Below, in pieces: positions 35,563 to 44,941 of a stretch of 64,000 nt of DNA. The stretch is taken from positions 186,001-250,000 of the forward strand of contig JAYPVI010000002.1 of NCBI GenBank assembly GCA_038134525.1, written 5' to 3'. Position 1 is the first letter of the stretch, and every line of letters starts with the position of its first letter. Below the pieces are notes generated by a model that saw only the letters and a program-made list of their open reading frames with translations, was not told where the DNA came from and searched no databases. A program made the position numbers and the translations under genes. Origin of the DNA: GCA-002727735 sp038134525. GTDB taxonomy: Bacteria > Bacteroidota > Bacteroidia > Flavobacteriales_D > Parvicellaceae.

Positions 35563-37800
35563 ATGAACAATTACCTTAAATTATTTTCTTCCTTTTTATT
35601 CCTTTTTATCATGAATTCAATGGTACCACAAACTCAACCCCAGAGTGTTGTGCAGTCCAATGATATTTTGGTCATTGATGGAGGAGATACTATTTTAAAT
35701 CCGTGGACCGGAGGATTAAATGCCATTCAAATTTCAAAAATAGATTTAAACTTTGACTCTCTTGATGATTTATTTGTCTTTGACCGTACAGGAAACAAGG
35801 TATTGACATTTTTAAACAATGGCAATTCTTATTTATATACACCAGAATATGAGCAATTATTTCCACAAAACTTAAGCGATTGGGTGTTATTGAGAGATTT
35901 TAATAATGATAATAAAAAAGATATTTTTTTCTCAGTTTCAGGAGGAATAGGGGTTTGGCAAAACACTTCTATGAATAACGAAATCAGCTTTACACTTTTA
36001 ACTAATCCGTTTATCTATTCTTACCAATACTCAACAAACACTAATCTCTATGTTAGTGTCGTAGATATTCCCGCTATTGACGATATTGATGGTGACGGAG
36101 ATTTAGACATACTTAGCTTTGGTGTTTTAGGCTCTAGGCTTGAATACCATAAAAATCTATCCATGGAAAATGGATACGGTCAAGATTCTTTAATATATGA
36201 ACTTAAGAATGCTTGTTGGGGTCACTTCAGAGAAGATGGTTTAACTAACACCTGTATTTTATATGACACCTGCTCTTTCAATGTTTCTAATCCTGAGTCT
36301 AGTACAGATTCTTCTAGAATAAGATATAACCAAAAAAGACATAGTGGGTCTACTGTTTTATCGCTTGACCTTAATAATGATAATGTTAAGGATATAGTCT
36401 TAGGAGACGTATCATTTGGAAATCTTGTTGCACTTTATAATGACAATATAGGAGTCAATCAAAATACCTCGTTCGTTAGCCAAGACACTGCATTCCCAAG
36501 CAATAGTTTACCTGTTGATCTTTTCATTTACCCAGCTTCATTTTATGAGGATATGGATTTTGATGGCCTAAAAGATCTTGTTGTATCACCAAATTCTGAT
36601 AATGACACAGAAGATAGAGAAAGCATATGGTTTTATAAAAATTTTGGCACAAATAGTGCGCCATCCTTCTATTTCCAAAAAAATAATTTATTGCAAGATG
36701 AAACTATTGATTTAGGTAGAGGTGCTAAACCTATTTTAATTGACATCAATAATGACAATCTTCAAGATTTAATTATTTCTAATTTTGGAGAATTCGATTT
36801 GACTGTACCTTTTCATTATAAATCATCCATATCTTCTTATATAAATATTGGTACACCGTCAAACCCCAAATTTGAAAAAACAAGTGATGACTTTCAAAAT
36901 ATTGCCACAACTTTAGATCGATTAAACCTCGCTCCTTCATTTGGTGACTTGGATAGCGATGGAGATTTAGATGCTATAGTTGGTGATTTTGATGGGAATC
37001 TTCATTATTTTGAAAATACATCAACAATACCAAATCAAATGAATTTAAGTTTGTCCATTTCTCCTCTTGTTGATCAACTAAATAATGTATTTGACGTTGG
37101 TTACTGTGCACACCCAACCCTATATGATATAGATAATGATAATGATTTAGACTTAATTGTAGGTGAAGCTATTGGTAATTTAAATTACATAGAAAATACT
37201 GGAGACTCATCCAATTTTAATTTTGAATTAGTTTCTGAAACTTTTGGTCAGGTTGATGTTTCTGAATGGTGGACCAATATAGGGTCGAGCACGCCACATT
37301 TTAAATTAATTGATCAAGATTTAAATCTCTTTGTTGGGAGTGAGAGAGGTTACGTTTTTCAATATAATAACATCTCTAACAACCTAAATGGAAGCTTTAA
37401 TCTAATTGATAGTAGTTTATTAGACATCTATACTGGACCAAATAATGTGCCTGCCATTTTTGACATTAACAATGATTCTATATTAGATTATATAATCGGA
37501 AATAAAAGGGGAGGTGTTTCACTTTATTATGGATCTATCGATTCTACTGTTAATACTATTAGTAAAATTCAACGAAAACAATTCGTTATTTACCCCAATC
37601 CTAGCGCCAAAAAGATTTTTTTAAATACCCCTCTTAACACTTATTACCAACTTTTTTCTATAGATGGCATGTTAATTAAAGAAGGCCTCGTAGAAACAGA
37701 AATTAATATCGAGAGTTTAGAAAATGGAGTTTATTTTATTTCATTTATCGTAGATAATGAATTCCAAACACTTAAATTCATCAAGTGCACCCTTCGTTAA
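35563..37800 (+). CDS. Secreted VCBS/FG-GAP repeat protein with T9SS type A sorting domain
   Basis: A 745-residue exported protein with a signal peptide (about 1-24) and repeated VCBS/FG-GAP blades of the form DINNDNLQDLIISN, DLDSDGDLDAIVGDFDGN and DIDNDNDLDLIVGEAIGN, which bind Ca2+ through Asp-rich loops and form a beta-propeller. The C-terminal 75 residues (FVIYPNPSAKKIFLN ... INIESLENGVYFISFIV) match the type A T9SS sorting domain, so the protein is probably carried across the outer membrane by T9SS and anchored or released at the surface. Adhesion or matrix binding is likely but not shown. The next gene overlaps its 3' end by 16 nt. Confidence 0.88.
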   Translation: MNNYLKLFSSFLFLFIMNSMVPQTQPQSVVQSNDILVIDGGDTILNPWTGGLNAIQISKIDLNFDSLDDLFVFDRTGNKVLTFLNNGNSYLYTPEYEQLFPQNLSDWVLLRDFNNDNKKDIFFSVSGGIGVWQNTSMNNEISFTLLTNPFIYSYQYSTNTNLYVSVVDIPAIDDIDGDGDLDILSFGVLGSRLEYHKNLSMENGYGQDSLIYELKNACWGHFREDGLTNTCILYDTCSFNVSNPESSTDSSRIRYNQKRHSGSTVLSLDLNNDNVKDIVLGDVSFGNLVALYNDNIGVNQNTSFVSQDTAFPSNSLPVDLFIYPASFYEDMDFDGLKDLVVSPNSDNDTEDRESIWFYKNFGTNSAPSFYFQKNNLLQDETIDLGRGAKPILIDINNDNLQDLIISNFGEFDLTVPFHYKSSISSYINIGTPSNPKFEKTSDDFQNIATTLDRLNLAPSFGDLDSDGDLDAIVGDFDGNLHYFENTSTIPNQMNLSLSISPLVDQLNNVFDVGYCAHPTLYDIDNDNDLDLIVGEAIGNLNYIENTGDSSNFNFELVSETFGQVDVSEWWTNIGSSTPHFKLIDQDLNLFVGSERGYVFQYNNISNNLNGSFNLIDSSLLDIYTGPNNVPAIFDINNDSILDYIIGNKRGGVSLYYGSIDSTVNTISKIQRKQFVIYPNPSAKKIFLNTPLNTYYQLFSIDGMLIKEGLVETEINIESLENGVYFISFIVDNEFQTLKFIKCTLR

Positions 37801-38192
37801 GTAGCCCTATTGTTTTGATAGATTCAGAATGTGTATTTTGTAATTATTGGGGCAACTATATACTAAAGTACGATAAATCCAATAGTATTTTCATCACCAT
37901 TCCCGAATCCAGTTTAGGCCGTAAGATAAAAGCAGGAAATGATGAAAAAATAGACTTAGAAAAGACTATTTTATTGAGAAGAAAAAATCAAATTTATCTT
38001 TATTCTGATGCTGTTCTCCAACTAATTTTGCAGATGAATAATATTATACTTTATCCCCTTTTAATTGGATTTCTAATCCCTAAAAGAATTAGAGACTGGA
38101 TTTATTTAACAATATCTAAAAAAAGAAAGATGTTAATGACGAATCAATGTCATATCAGCAATCTTAGAAAAAATAAACGCTTTATTTTATAA
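37785..38192 (+). CDS. DCC-family thiol-disulfide oxidoreductase-like protein (DUF393)
   Basis: A 135-residue protein of the DCC (DUF393) family, named after the DxxCxxC motif seen here as DSECVFC at residues 13-19. The second block SDAVLQLILQM and the LYPLLIGFLIPKRIRDWIY segment near the C-terminus are also typical. The family is thought to include thiol-disulfide oxidoreductases, but function is unproven. The start is GTG at 37785, 16 nt inside the previous gene; no ATG lies before the DCC motif. The stop shares a TTATAA palindrome with the convergent mdh stop. Confidence 0.82.
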   Translation: MHPSLSSPIVLIDSECVFCNYWGNYILKYDKSNSIFITIPESSLGRKIKAGNDEKIDLEKTILLRRKNQIYLYSDAVLQLILQMNNIILYPLLIGFLIPKRIRDWIYLTISKKRKMLMTNQCHISNLRKNKRFIL

Positions 38193-39116
38193 CGTTTTTA
38201 ATGCTTCATTCATGTTCCTAACAGCTGAAGCACTTTTTTCAAATAATTCTTTTTCAGCATCATTAAGATTTAAATCAATGATTTTTTCCCAGCCATTTTT
38301 GCCTATAACAACAGGCACACCAATACAGATATCACTTTGGCCATACTCCCCATCTAGGTACACAGAACATGGAATTATTCTTTTCTGATCATGCAAAATA
38401 CTATCTACTAAATAAGCGACTGCAGCACCTGGAGCATACCAAGCAGAAGTACCTAACATACCCGTTAATGTTTTACCTCCAACCATAGTGTCAGCTGCTA
38501 CTTTCTCTAATTCTGTTTTATCTAATAATTTTTCGAAAGGAATTCCATTATAAGTTGCTAATCGAGTTAAAGGAATCATGGTTGTGTCGCCATGACCACC
38601 AATCACCATACCATGGATGTCATTTGAAGGCCTTTCTAAAGCCAAAGATAAATAAGTCCTAAACCTAGCGCTATCTAATGCTCCTCCCATTCCGATTACT
38701 CTATTTTTAGACAAACCACTTTCCTTAAAAGTTAAATAAGTCATCGTATCCATTGGATTTGATACGATTACCATAACTGCATTTGGAGAATGCATTAAAA
38801 CATTTTCTGTAACGGTTTTAACTATTCCAGCATTTACCCCTATTAATTCTTCTCTTGTCATTCCTGGTTTTCTTGGGATTCCACTAGTCACCACTACAAC
38901 ATCACTTCCTGCTGTTTTCTTATAATCATTAGTACTACCAACAATTTTAGTATTAAATCCAATTAGAGAAGATGTTTGCATCATATCTAAGGCTTTACCC
39001 TCAGCAAAATTTTCTCTAATATCTAGCAATACTACTTCACTAGCAATTCGTTTATAAGCGATAGCATCTGCACACGTTGAGCCTACATTTCCCGCACCTA
39101 TTATTGTTACTTTCAT
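38187..39116 (-). CDS. mdh: Malate dehydrogenase
   Basis: NAD-dependent malate dehydrogenase of the citric-acid cycle. The 309-residue protein is of the lactate-dehydrogenase-like MDH group. NAD-binding GAGNVG is at residues 7-12, the substrate loop RKPGMTR at 82-88 supplies the dicarboxylate-binding arginines, and the catalytic histidine is H175 in IGGHGDT. The sequence VSNPMD (118-123) follows the family pattern. It is transcribed alone, with a divergent ECF sigma factor upstream across a 128-nt gap in which no clear element is seen. Confidence 0.97.
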   Translation of the reverse strand: MKVTIIGAGNVGSTCADAIAYKRIASEVVLLDIRENFAEGKALDMMQTSSLIGFNTKIVGSTNDYKKTAGSDVVVVTSGIPRKPGMTREELIGVNAGIVKTVTENVLMHSPNAVMVIVSNPMDTMTYLTFKESGLSKNRVIGMGGALDSARFRTYLSLALERPSNDIHGMVIGGHGDTTMIPLTRLATYNGIPFEKLLDKTELEKVAADTMVGGKTLTGMLGTSAWYAPGAAVAYLVDSILHDQKRIIPCSVYLDGEYGQSDICIGVPVVIGKNGWEKIIDLNLNDAEKELFEKSASAVRNMNEALKTL

Positions 39117-39244
39117 TTTAATTTGATTTGATTATAATTTCTGCGAAAATATAAAATTCAATATCTTTAAGTAGCTATTTTCTAAATACTTATAAAAAAA
39201 ATAAAAAGTTAGGCAACCATTTAAATTTTAATCGTTTGTAAAAA

Positions 39245-39802
39245 GTGACAGCTGACAGGTTTAATATCATCCCCTTAATTGAAGGTTGTAAAAAAAATGA
39301 TAGAAAATCTCAGCATTTCATATATGAAAAATTTTATGGCAAAATGATGGGGGTTGCCTTACGATATTTTAGAGACGAGGACACTGCTAGTGATGTAGTG
39401 CAGGAAAGCTTTATAAAAGCCTTTTCAAAAATTAAACAATTTGAAGGAGGTGACAACTTTGGTGGATGGCTTAAACGAATTGTTATTAACCACTCTCTTG
39501 ATCAATTAAGAAAAAATAAAAATGTTTCTTTCACTAACGAAGAATTACTTAAAAATCAAACTTATGATGATGAAAGTGAAGATCTTTCTTTTTATAGCCA
39601 AATTAAAATGAATCAAATTCTTGATGCTGTTCATGAATTAAGCGACTCTTACAAAACCGTATTTAATTTATATGTATTAGATGGACTAACACATAAGGAA
39701 ATTGCACATTTATTGGGAATTAGCGAAGGGACATCTAAATCTAATTTTGCCAAGGCAAAAAGGAAATTAAAAACTATACTTTCAAATAAATATAAACTTT
39801 GA
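39245..39802 (+). CDS. ECF-type RNA polymerase sigma factor
   Basis: A 185-residue extracytoplasmic-function sigma factor. Region 2 is at about 25-92 (ALRYFRDEDTASDVVQESFI and GGWLKRIVINHSLDQLRKNK) and region 4 at about 124-178 (LSDSYKTVFNLYVLDGLTHK then EIAHLLGISEGTSKSNFAKA). The start is GTG at 39245; the next ATG would remove part of region 2. Its stop overlaps the TTG start of the downstream membrane protein (TTGA), so the pair is translationally coupled, the usual layout for a sigma factor and its anti-sigma partner. Target promoters are unknown. Confidence 0.94.
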   Translation: MTADRFNIIPLIEGCKKNDRKSQHFIYEKFYGKMMGVALRYFRDEDTASDVVQESFIKAFSKIKQFEGGDNFGGWLKRIVINHSLDQLRKNKNVSFTNEELLKNQTYDDESEDLSFYSQIKMNQILDAVHELSDSYKTVFNLYVLDGLTHKEIAHLLGISEGTSKSNFAKAKRKLKTILSNKYKL

Positions 39803-41106
39803 GTAAAAAACCTAAATACGAACCATTTGAAAATTTAATCAAAGAGAAATTTATAGGTTTTGAAAGTGATTATGGTAAAGACTGGAGTGAAATATCATCT
39901 AGATTAGATGCTTTACCAAAAAAATCTAATAAAAATACGCTGATAATTACCATTTCATTTTTGATTGGAATTGGTCTGTTGACAAGCATATTGTTTTCTA
40001 ATAGTGACGATGAGAATTTGAAATCAAAAATTACACAAATCAAAACGGAAGAGCCATTTCAAAAAAATCAAACGAAAGAAGACATAGAAATCAATCAAAA
40101 AAAAATAAATTCAAATGAAAGCTTGAAAAAAAATGAAATCAACAATAATAAAAGCCATAACTTAATTGACATTAAACCTGAATTGGATACTAGTAACAGT
40201 GAAAAAATAAATGTTGAAATAAATGACACTACTTCTTTTGAACCATTAATCGAACCTATCTCAGATAGCTCTTCCTACATTTCTGTTGTAAATGATACTA
40301 ACCATATCAATCAAATCATAATTGGGACAGATAAAACTAAATTATGTTTTAACGATTCAATTACCGTATTTTCAAGCGGCTGTGACAGCTGTTTGTTTGT
40401 TTGGAAAATAAATGGCATTGAATACGTTGATACAAAAGAAATTAAGCTAATTGCAAAAGAGAATTTAACTATTTTACTGTATAAACAAAATAGACAAGAC
40501 ACTACAAATCATTTAAAAGACTCTTTAAGCATACCCGTATATAGAGCCCCTGAGTTTGAAATTACATATGAAACCACCGATGATAATGGAACTATAAGCA
40601 CTTATCTTACGCCTAGTGTAATTAAAGAATATTCTTCCGTTAATTACTCCTTTTTAAAAGACGGAAATTTTAATTGGGATTTTGGAGATGGCTCTTTTGG
40701 TGATCACCCACAACCTAGACATGAGTATGAAACAAATGGAAAGTACATTGTTTATCTAACCTACAAAGGGTTAAATGGATGTACATCTTTTGCGAATGTG
40801 GAAGTTGAAATCACTTCTAATTTTGACATTCTTGCACCAAACACATTTACTCCTAACGGTGATGGAATAAATGATGTATTTATGCCAGAAGGGGTTGCTT
40901 TAAGTGGTCTTCCGTTTGAAATGGTTATATTCAATAAGTTTGGGAAAACCATCTTTTCAACGCAAAACGCAAACAATGGATGGTCAGGTTTTGATCAAAT
41001 TACAGGAAAAAAGTGTCAAACTGGAAATTACTTATGGTTGATAAGGTTAGAAAACGAGGACGGTACATTTAATCAATACAAGGGATCCATTTTACTAGTA
41101 GATTAA
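39799..41106 (+). CDS. Membrane-anchored anti-sigma-like protein with PKD domain and T9SS type B C-terminal domain
   Basis: A 435-residue protein with an unusual layout. Residues 1-46 are cytoplasmic and contain FENLIKEKFIGFESDYGKDW, like the short N-terminal module of Bacteroidetes proteins encoded next to ECF sigma factors. One membrane span follows (47-66), then a polar low-complexity linker (70-160), an Ig-like region with a CxxC-type pair (about 172-250), a PKD domain (255-340, NFNWDFGDGS) and a gliding-motility-associated C-terminal domain (343-435, APNTFTPNGDGINDVF and NGWSGFD). It starts with TTG overlapping the sigma stop. I infer an anti-sigma factor that senses the outer envelope or T9SS. 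Its stop shares TTAA with gyrB. Confidence 0.8.
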   Translation: MSKKPKYEPFENLIKEKFIGFESDYGKDWSEISSRLDALPKKSNKNTLIITISFLIGIGLLTSILFSNSDDENLKSKITQIKTEEPFQKNQTKEDIEINQKKINSNESLKKNEINNNKSHNLIDIKPELDTSNSEKINVEINDTTSFEPLIEPISDSSSYISVVNDTNHINQIIIGTDKTKLCFNDSITVFSSGCDSCLFVWKINGIEYVDTKEIKLIAKENLTILLYKQNRQDTTNHLKDSLSIPVYRAPEFEITYETTDDNGTISTYLTPSVIKEYSSVNYSFLKDGNFNWDFGDGSFGDHPQPRHEYETNGKYIVYLTYKGLNGCTSFANVEVEITSNFDILAPNTFTPNGDGINDVFMPEGVALSGLPFEMVIFNKFGKTIFSTQNANNGWSGFDQITGKKCQTGNYLWLIRLENEDGTFNQYKGSILLVD

Positions 41107-43046
41107 GCATCTATATTTGCGTACTTAGCATTGTTTTCTATGAATTCTCTTCTAGGGGGTACATCATCTCCCATTAACATAGAGAATATCCTATCAGCCT
41201 CAGCAGCACTTTCGATTGTAACTTGTCTTAAAGTCCTGTTTTCAGGAGACATTGTAGTGTCCCATAACTGTTCCGCATTCATCTCCCCTAGACCTTTATA
41301 TCGTTGTATATGCACGCTTGATTCATTTCCTGAGCCTTTCATTTCATTTATATATCTATCTCTTTCTTTGTCGTCCCAAGCATAATTAGCCTGCTTTCCT
41401 TTTTTTACTAAATATAATGGAGGAGTAGCAATATAGATGTATCCGTTTTCTATCATCTCTCTCATGTATCTAAAGAAAAAAGTCAATATTAACGTTTGAA
41501 TATGACTTCCATCAACATCAGCATCACACATGATTACCGCTTTATGATACCTTAGTTTTTCTAGGTTTAAAGCTTTAGAATCTTCTTCAGTCCCAACTCT
41601 AACACCTAGAGCAGTATAAATATTTTTGATTTCTTCATTTTCAAATATTTTATGCACCATGGCTTTTTCTACATTAAGAATTTTACCTCTTAATGGCATA
41701 ATTGCTTGAAACTCTCTATCTCTACCCTGCTTAGCAGTACCTCCTGCAGAATCTCCCTCAACCAGAAATAATTCACATTTTGCAGGATCTTTTGATGCGC
41801 AATCAGCTAACTTTCCAGGAAGTCCAGCTCCTCCCATAGGATTTTTTCGCTGAACCATTTCTCTAGCCTTTCTTGCAGCATGTCTAGCAGTTGCAGCTAA
41901 TATTACTTTTTCTATGATTTTCTTTGCATCTCCAGGATTTTCCTCAAGGTAGTTAGACAACATCTCGCTTACAGCCTGACTAACAGGTGCCGAAACTTCT
42001 CTGTTACCTAATTTAGTCTTTGTTTGACCTTCAAATTGTGGTTCAGCCACCTTCACAGAAACAATTGCAGTAAGCCCTTCTCTAAAATCATCTCCAGCTA
42101 TTTCAAACTTTAGCTTATCTAACATCCCTGAGTTTTCAGCATATTTTTTCAAGGTGTTGGTTAGCCCTCTACGAAAACCTGTTAAATGAGTACCCCCCTC
42201 ATGAGTATTAATATTATTAACATAACTATGGATGTTTTCACTGTAACTGGTATTGTAAATCATAGCTACTTCTACAGGTATATTATCTTTTTCACCCTCA
42301 ATAGCAACTACTTTTTCTATTAGTCTTTCTCTATTCCCATCGAGAAATTCTACAAATTCTGAAAGCCCTCTTTTGGAAAAGAATGTATCTGATTTAAAAT
42401 TTCCATTTTCATCATTTTCTCTTTCATCGGTAAGAATAATTGTAATACCCTTATTCAAATACGCAAGTTCTCTCATTCTGGCTGAAAGTGTATCGTATGA
42501 AAAAATTATATCATCAAAAATTTCTTTATCTGGATTAAATTCTACCTGCGTACCTCTATCGGCAGTTTTTCCAACTTCTTCTACTTCTTTGGTCTTTTTC
42601 CCTTTTGAATATTCTTGTTCCCAAATTTTACCCTCTCTATACACTGTTGCCTTCAAGAAAATAGACAAAGCATTAACACAAGAAACCCCAACTCCGTGTA
42701 GACCACCAGAAACCTTGTAAGAGTCTTTATCAAATTTACCCCCTGCACCAATTTTAGTCATTACTACTTCTAGTGCAGAAACCCCTTCTTTTTTATGCAT
42801 ATCAACAGGAATTCCACGACCATTATCTTTAACGCGAATTCCATTATCTGGTGTAATAGCTACCGAAATAGCATCACAATGACCAGCTAAGGCTTCATCA
42901 ATAGAATTATCAACTACTTCATATACAAGGTGATGTAGCCCCCTAGAGCCTACATCTCCAATATACATTGAAGGTCGCATCCTGACGTGCTCTATACCCT
43001 CTAATGCTTGGATACTATCCGCGGAATATTTCTTCTCTTCACTCAT
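41103..43046 (-). CDS. gyrB: DNA gyrase subunit B
   Basis: The ATPase subunit of gyrase, 647 residues, lacking the extra insertion of E. coli GyrB as usual in Bacteroidetes. The GHKL ATPase has EVVDNSIDEA (43-52), DNGRGIP (74-80) and GGLHGVG (114-120). The TOPRIM domain carries EGDSAGG (430-436), QAIMPLRGKILNVEKA and DADVDGSHI. The C-terminal RYKGLGEMNAEQLWDTTM is intact. A -7 element TATATTTG lies at 43064-43071. The convergent neighbour ends in the same TTAA. Confidence 0.98.
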   Translation of the reverse strand: MSEEKKYSADSIQALEGIEHVRMRPSMYIGDVGSRGLHHLVYEVVDNSIDEALAGHCDAISVAITPDNGIRVKDNGRGIPVDMHKKEGVSALEVVMTKIGAGGKFDKDSYKVSGGLHGVGVSCVNALSIFLKATVYREGKIWEQEYSKGKKTKEVEEVGKTADRGTQVEFNPDKEIFDDIIFSYDTLSARMRELAYLNKGITIILTDERENDENGNFKSDTFFSKRGLSEFVEFLDGNRERLIEKVVAIEGEKDNIPVEVAMIYNTSYSENIHSYVNNINTHEGGTHLTGFRRGLTNTLKKYAENSGMLDKLKFEIAGDDFREGLTAIVSVKVAEPQFEGQTKTKLGNREVSAPVSQAVSEMLSNYLEENPGDAKKIIEKVILAATARHAARKAREMVQRKNPMGGAGLPGKLADCASKDPAKCELFLVEGDSAGGTAKQGRDREFQAIMPLRGKILNVEKAMVHKIFENEEIKNIYTALGVRVGTEEDSKALNLEKLRYHKAVIMCDADVDGSHIQTLILTFFFRYMREMIENGYIYIATPPLYLVKKGKQANYAWDDKERDRYINEMKGSGNESSVHIQRYKGLGEMNAEQLWDTTMSPENRTLRQVTIESAAEADRIFSMLMGDDVPPRREFIENNAKYANIDA

Positions 43047-43063
43047 GTAAATAATTTTGTTGG

Positions 43064-43071
43064 CAAATATA
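43064..43071 (-). promoter_or_regulatory. -7 promoter element of gyrB
   Basis: TATATTTG on the minus strand, 17 nt before the gyrB ATG, matches TAnnTTTG. No TTG at the proper distance is seen, so only the -7 part is supported. Confidence 0.45.
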
Positions 43072-43132
43072 GCTTTTTAGCCTTACAATACGGTCTTATT
43101 CTTCTCTGTAAATAGAGGAGTTTTCAACAGTG

Positions 43133-44941
43133 TTAAAAACTCAGTGTTACACCACCAAATATGTTTATTGATTGGACTGGCGTATTTGTCCAAAACTGAT
43201 ATCTTTTTGCCGTGAAATTATTGAAGCGAATAAATGCAGAAACCTTCTCATTATAGCGGTACTCGGCAGATAGATTCATGTCTACAAACGGCTTTAACTT
43301 AAAAGAATATCTATTTTCAGAAATTTCATCATAATGAGAATTACCCTCAAAATCTTCCACTAAATTGTTAGATAGTAAAGGAATGTTAAATGAATATACA
43401 TTTCTAGCACCAATTAGAAATAAATCACTTCTAATGATGAGTTTATCAGAAAGATCAAGAATTACTGACCCCGTCAACATGAAATCTGGTCGTTGCCAAG
43501 CTTGAGCATCTTCATCACCATCTTCAATCTTTAGTTTATAAATAAAATATTCTGCTTTTCCAGCTAATTTTAACTTCTCTCCGTTTTGGTAAGTGACCTC
43601 ACTAAGAATAGTTGTTCTATTTACTTTATTGTAAGTCAGCTGAAACTTGTTTTCTAATGAGGATGTTGTGTCAGGGACGTAGAAATAAAAATTATCAAAT
43701 GTTTCCACATTCGTAGAAAAATTAAATGTAAACTTACTACTTAACGAACCTCTAACTCCTGCATATAAATTCGAACGCTGAACCGTGTTCCAAAGATCTA
43801 CATCCTCAGAAATAAAGGGATTATCAAGTCTTATTTTATTAAAGGTGTTTCTTTCTACATTGCCTTTCCAACCAGCATAAGGAATAAAAACATTATTAAA
43901 TAAGCTGTAACTGGCTTCAACATCTGGAAATAAATAAAATTTAGCATTATCAGCAATATCTGATTGAAGTGATAATCCCACTTTTGCAATTAAATTATTT
44001 TTTCTTGTATAGATGTGCGGATTTAATCTTAGAATTGCTGAGGTCTGAGCAGTTAGACCTTGAGCTACTTGTATCTGATAAGTATTTGTATCTAACGAAA
44101 GGTTTGGTTGATTAATATTATTTACATCAAGCTCAAAAGTACCCAAAAATTCATTTTCTAAGATCACCCAACCTGAATGACCTCCAAGTAAAAAATGATT
44201 TTCAGAAAACGCATAATTACTATTTAAATGATGGAAGTCTAACCATGTTTTATATCTCAATTTATTGGTGTCTCTGCCCGTATTTTTAGAGTTAAATTTC
44301 ATGTGGAAATCAAAGAAATCATAGAGTTGTCTAAAATTGGTAGAAGTGTCATTGAATAACCCACCATAAATAGAAGTATCTATTCCATAAAATTGATATC
44401 GGTTTCTTTCATAATCTAATTCAGCCCACAAGTCATGATCTAAGAAAAACTTTTGAAAATATCCCCCAAGTAGAACATCAGAGTAAGTTGTATTTCCCAT
44501 TTCCTTTATGTTACCTAAACTGCTTTGAAAATTGCTTTTCACCCCCCAACTCTCATATTTTGATCGTTTTGATGCATAATTTAAATCGAAAAATGGGGTG
44601 AAGTACATTCCAGCTCCCGCTTTTAAATAACCTGAGTAAAGCTTATCCAATGGCTCAACTATTTTCAACTTAGCTGGGGTAATGTTTTCAATCTCATAAC
44701 TTACATCCTGCTGTTTAGGTTCCAAGTAATATTTTACCTCATCCATTTCAAGAGATGAATCAATTGGTAGCGGATTAATAGCTACTTTTTGTGTCCTTGC
44801 AATTTTTCTTGACCCTGAACCAACACCTAGAAATGTCTCATCCGAACCAGTATTGTTTTGTGTCCATGTGCAGTTAAGTGCAGAGATGACAAGATAAAAT
44901 AATATAAATAATTTATTAAGGTTTTTAGTTACCATCGTCAT
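43133..44941 (-). CDS. Outer-membrane beta-barrel protein (TonB-dependent-receptor-like, no plug seen)
   Basis: About 602 residues. I set the start at the ATG of MTMVTKNLNKLFILFYLVIS (ATG at 44935 is also possible), which overlaps the TPR gene stop, so translation is coupled. A signal peptide ends near NCTWTQNN. The remainder is rich in amphipathic beta strands with aromatic girdles (YLKAGAGMYFTPFFDLNY, VFIPYAGWKGNVERNTF) and ends NIFGGVTLSF, a terminal strand suitable for outer-membrane insertion. No TonB box or plug domain is recognisable. Paired with a giant TPR protein, it may form an export or receptor complex; this is inference. Confidence 0.65.
   Translation of the reverse strand: MTMVTKNLNKLFILFYLVISALNCTWTQNNTGSDETFLGVGSGSRKIARTQKVAINPLPIDSSLEMDEVKYYLEPKQQDVSYEIENITPAKLKIVEPLDKLYSGYLKAGAGMYFTPFFDLNYASKRSKYESWGVKSNFQSSLGNIKEMGNTTYSDVLLGGYFQKFFLDHDLWAELDYERNRYQFYGIDTSIYGGLFNDTSTNFRQLYDFFDFHMKFNSKNTGRDTNKLRYKTWLDFHHLNSNYAFSENHFLLGGHSGWVILENEFLGTFELDVNNINQPNLSLDTNTYQIQVAQGLTAQTSAILRLNPHIYTRKNNLIAKVGLSLQSDIADNAKFYLFPDVEASYSLFNNVFIPYAGWKGNVERNTFNKIRLDNPFISEDVDLWNTVQRSNLYAGVRGSLSSKFTFNFSTNVETFDNFYFYVPDTTSSLENKFQLTYNKVNRTTILSEVTYQNGEKLKLAGKAEYFIYKLKIEDGDEDAQAWQRPDFMLTGSVILDLSDKLIIRSDLFLIGARNVYSFNIPLLSNNLVEDFEGNSHYDEISENRYSFKLKPFVDMNLSAEYRYNEKVSAFIRFNNFTAKRYQFWTNTPVQSINIFGGVTLSF

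Noticed and set aside
39117..39244. Regulatory site for the ECF sigma factor in the mdh/sigma gap
   Set aside because: The gap has several near matches to TAnnTTTG but none is complete at a plausible distance.
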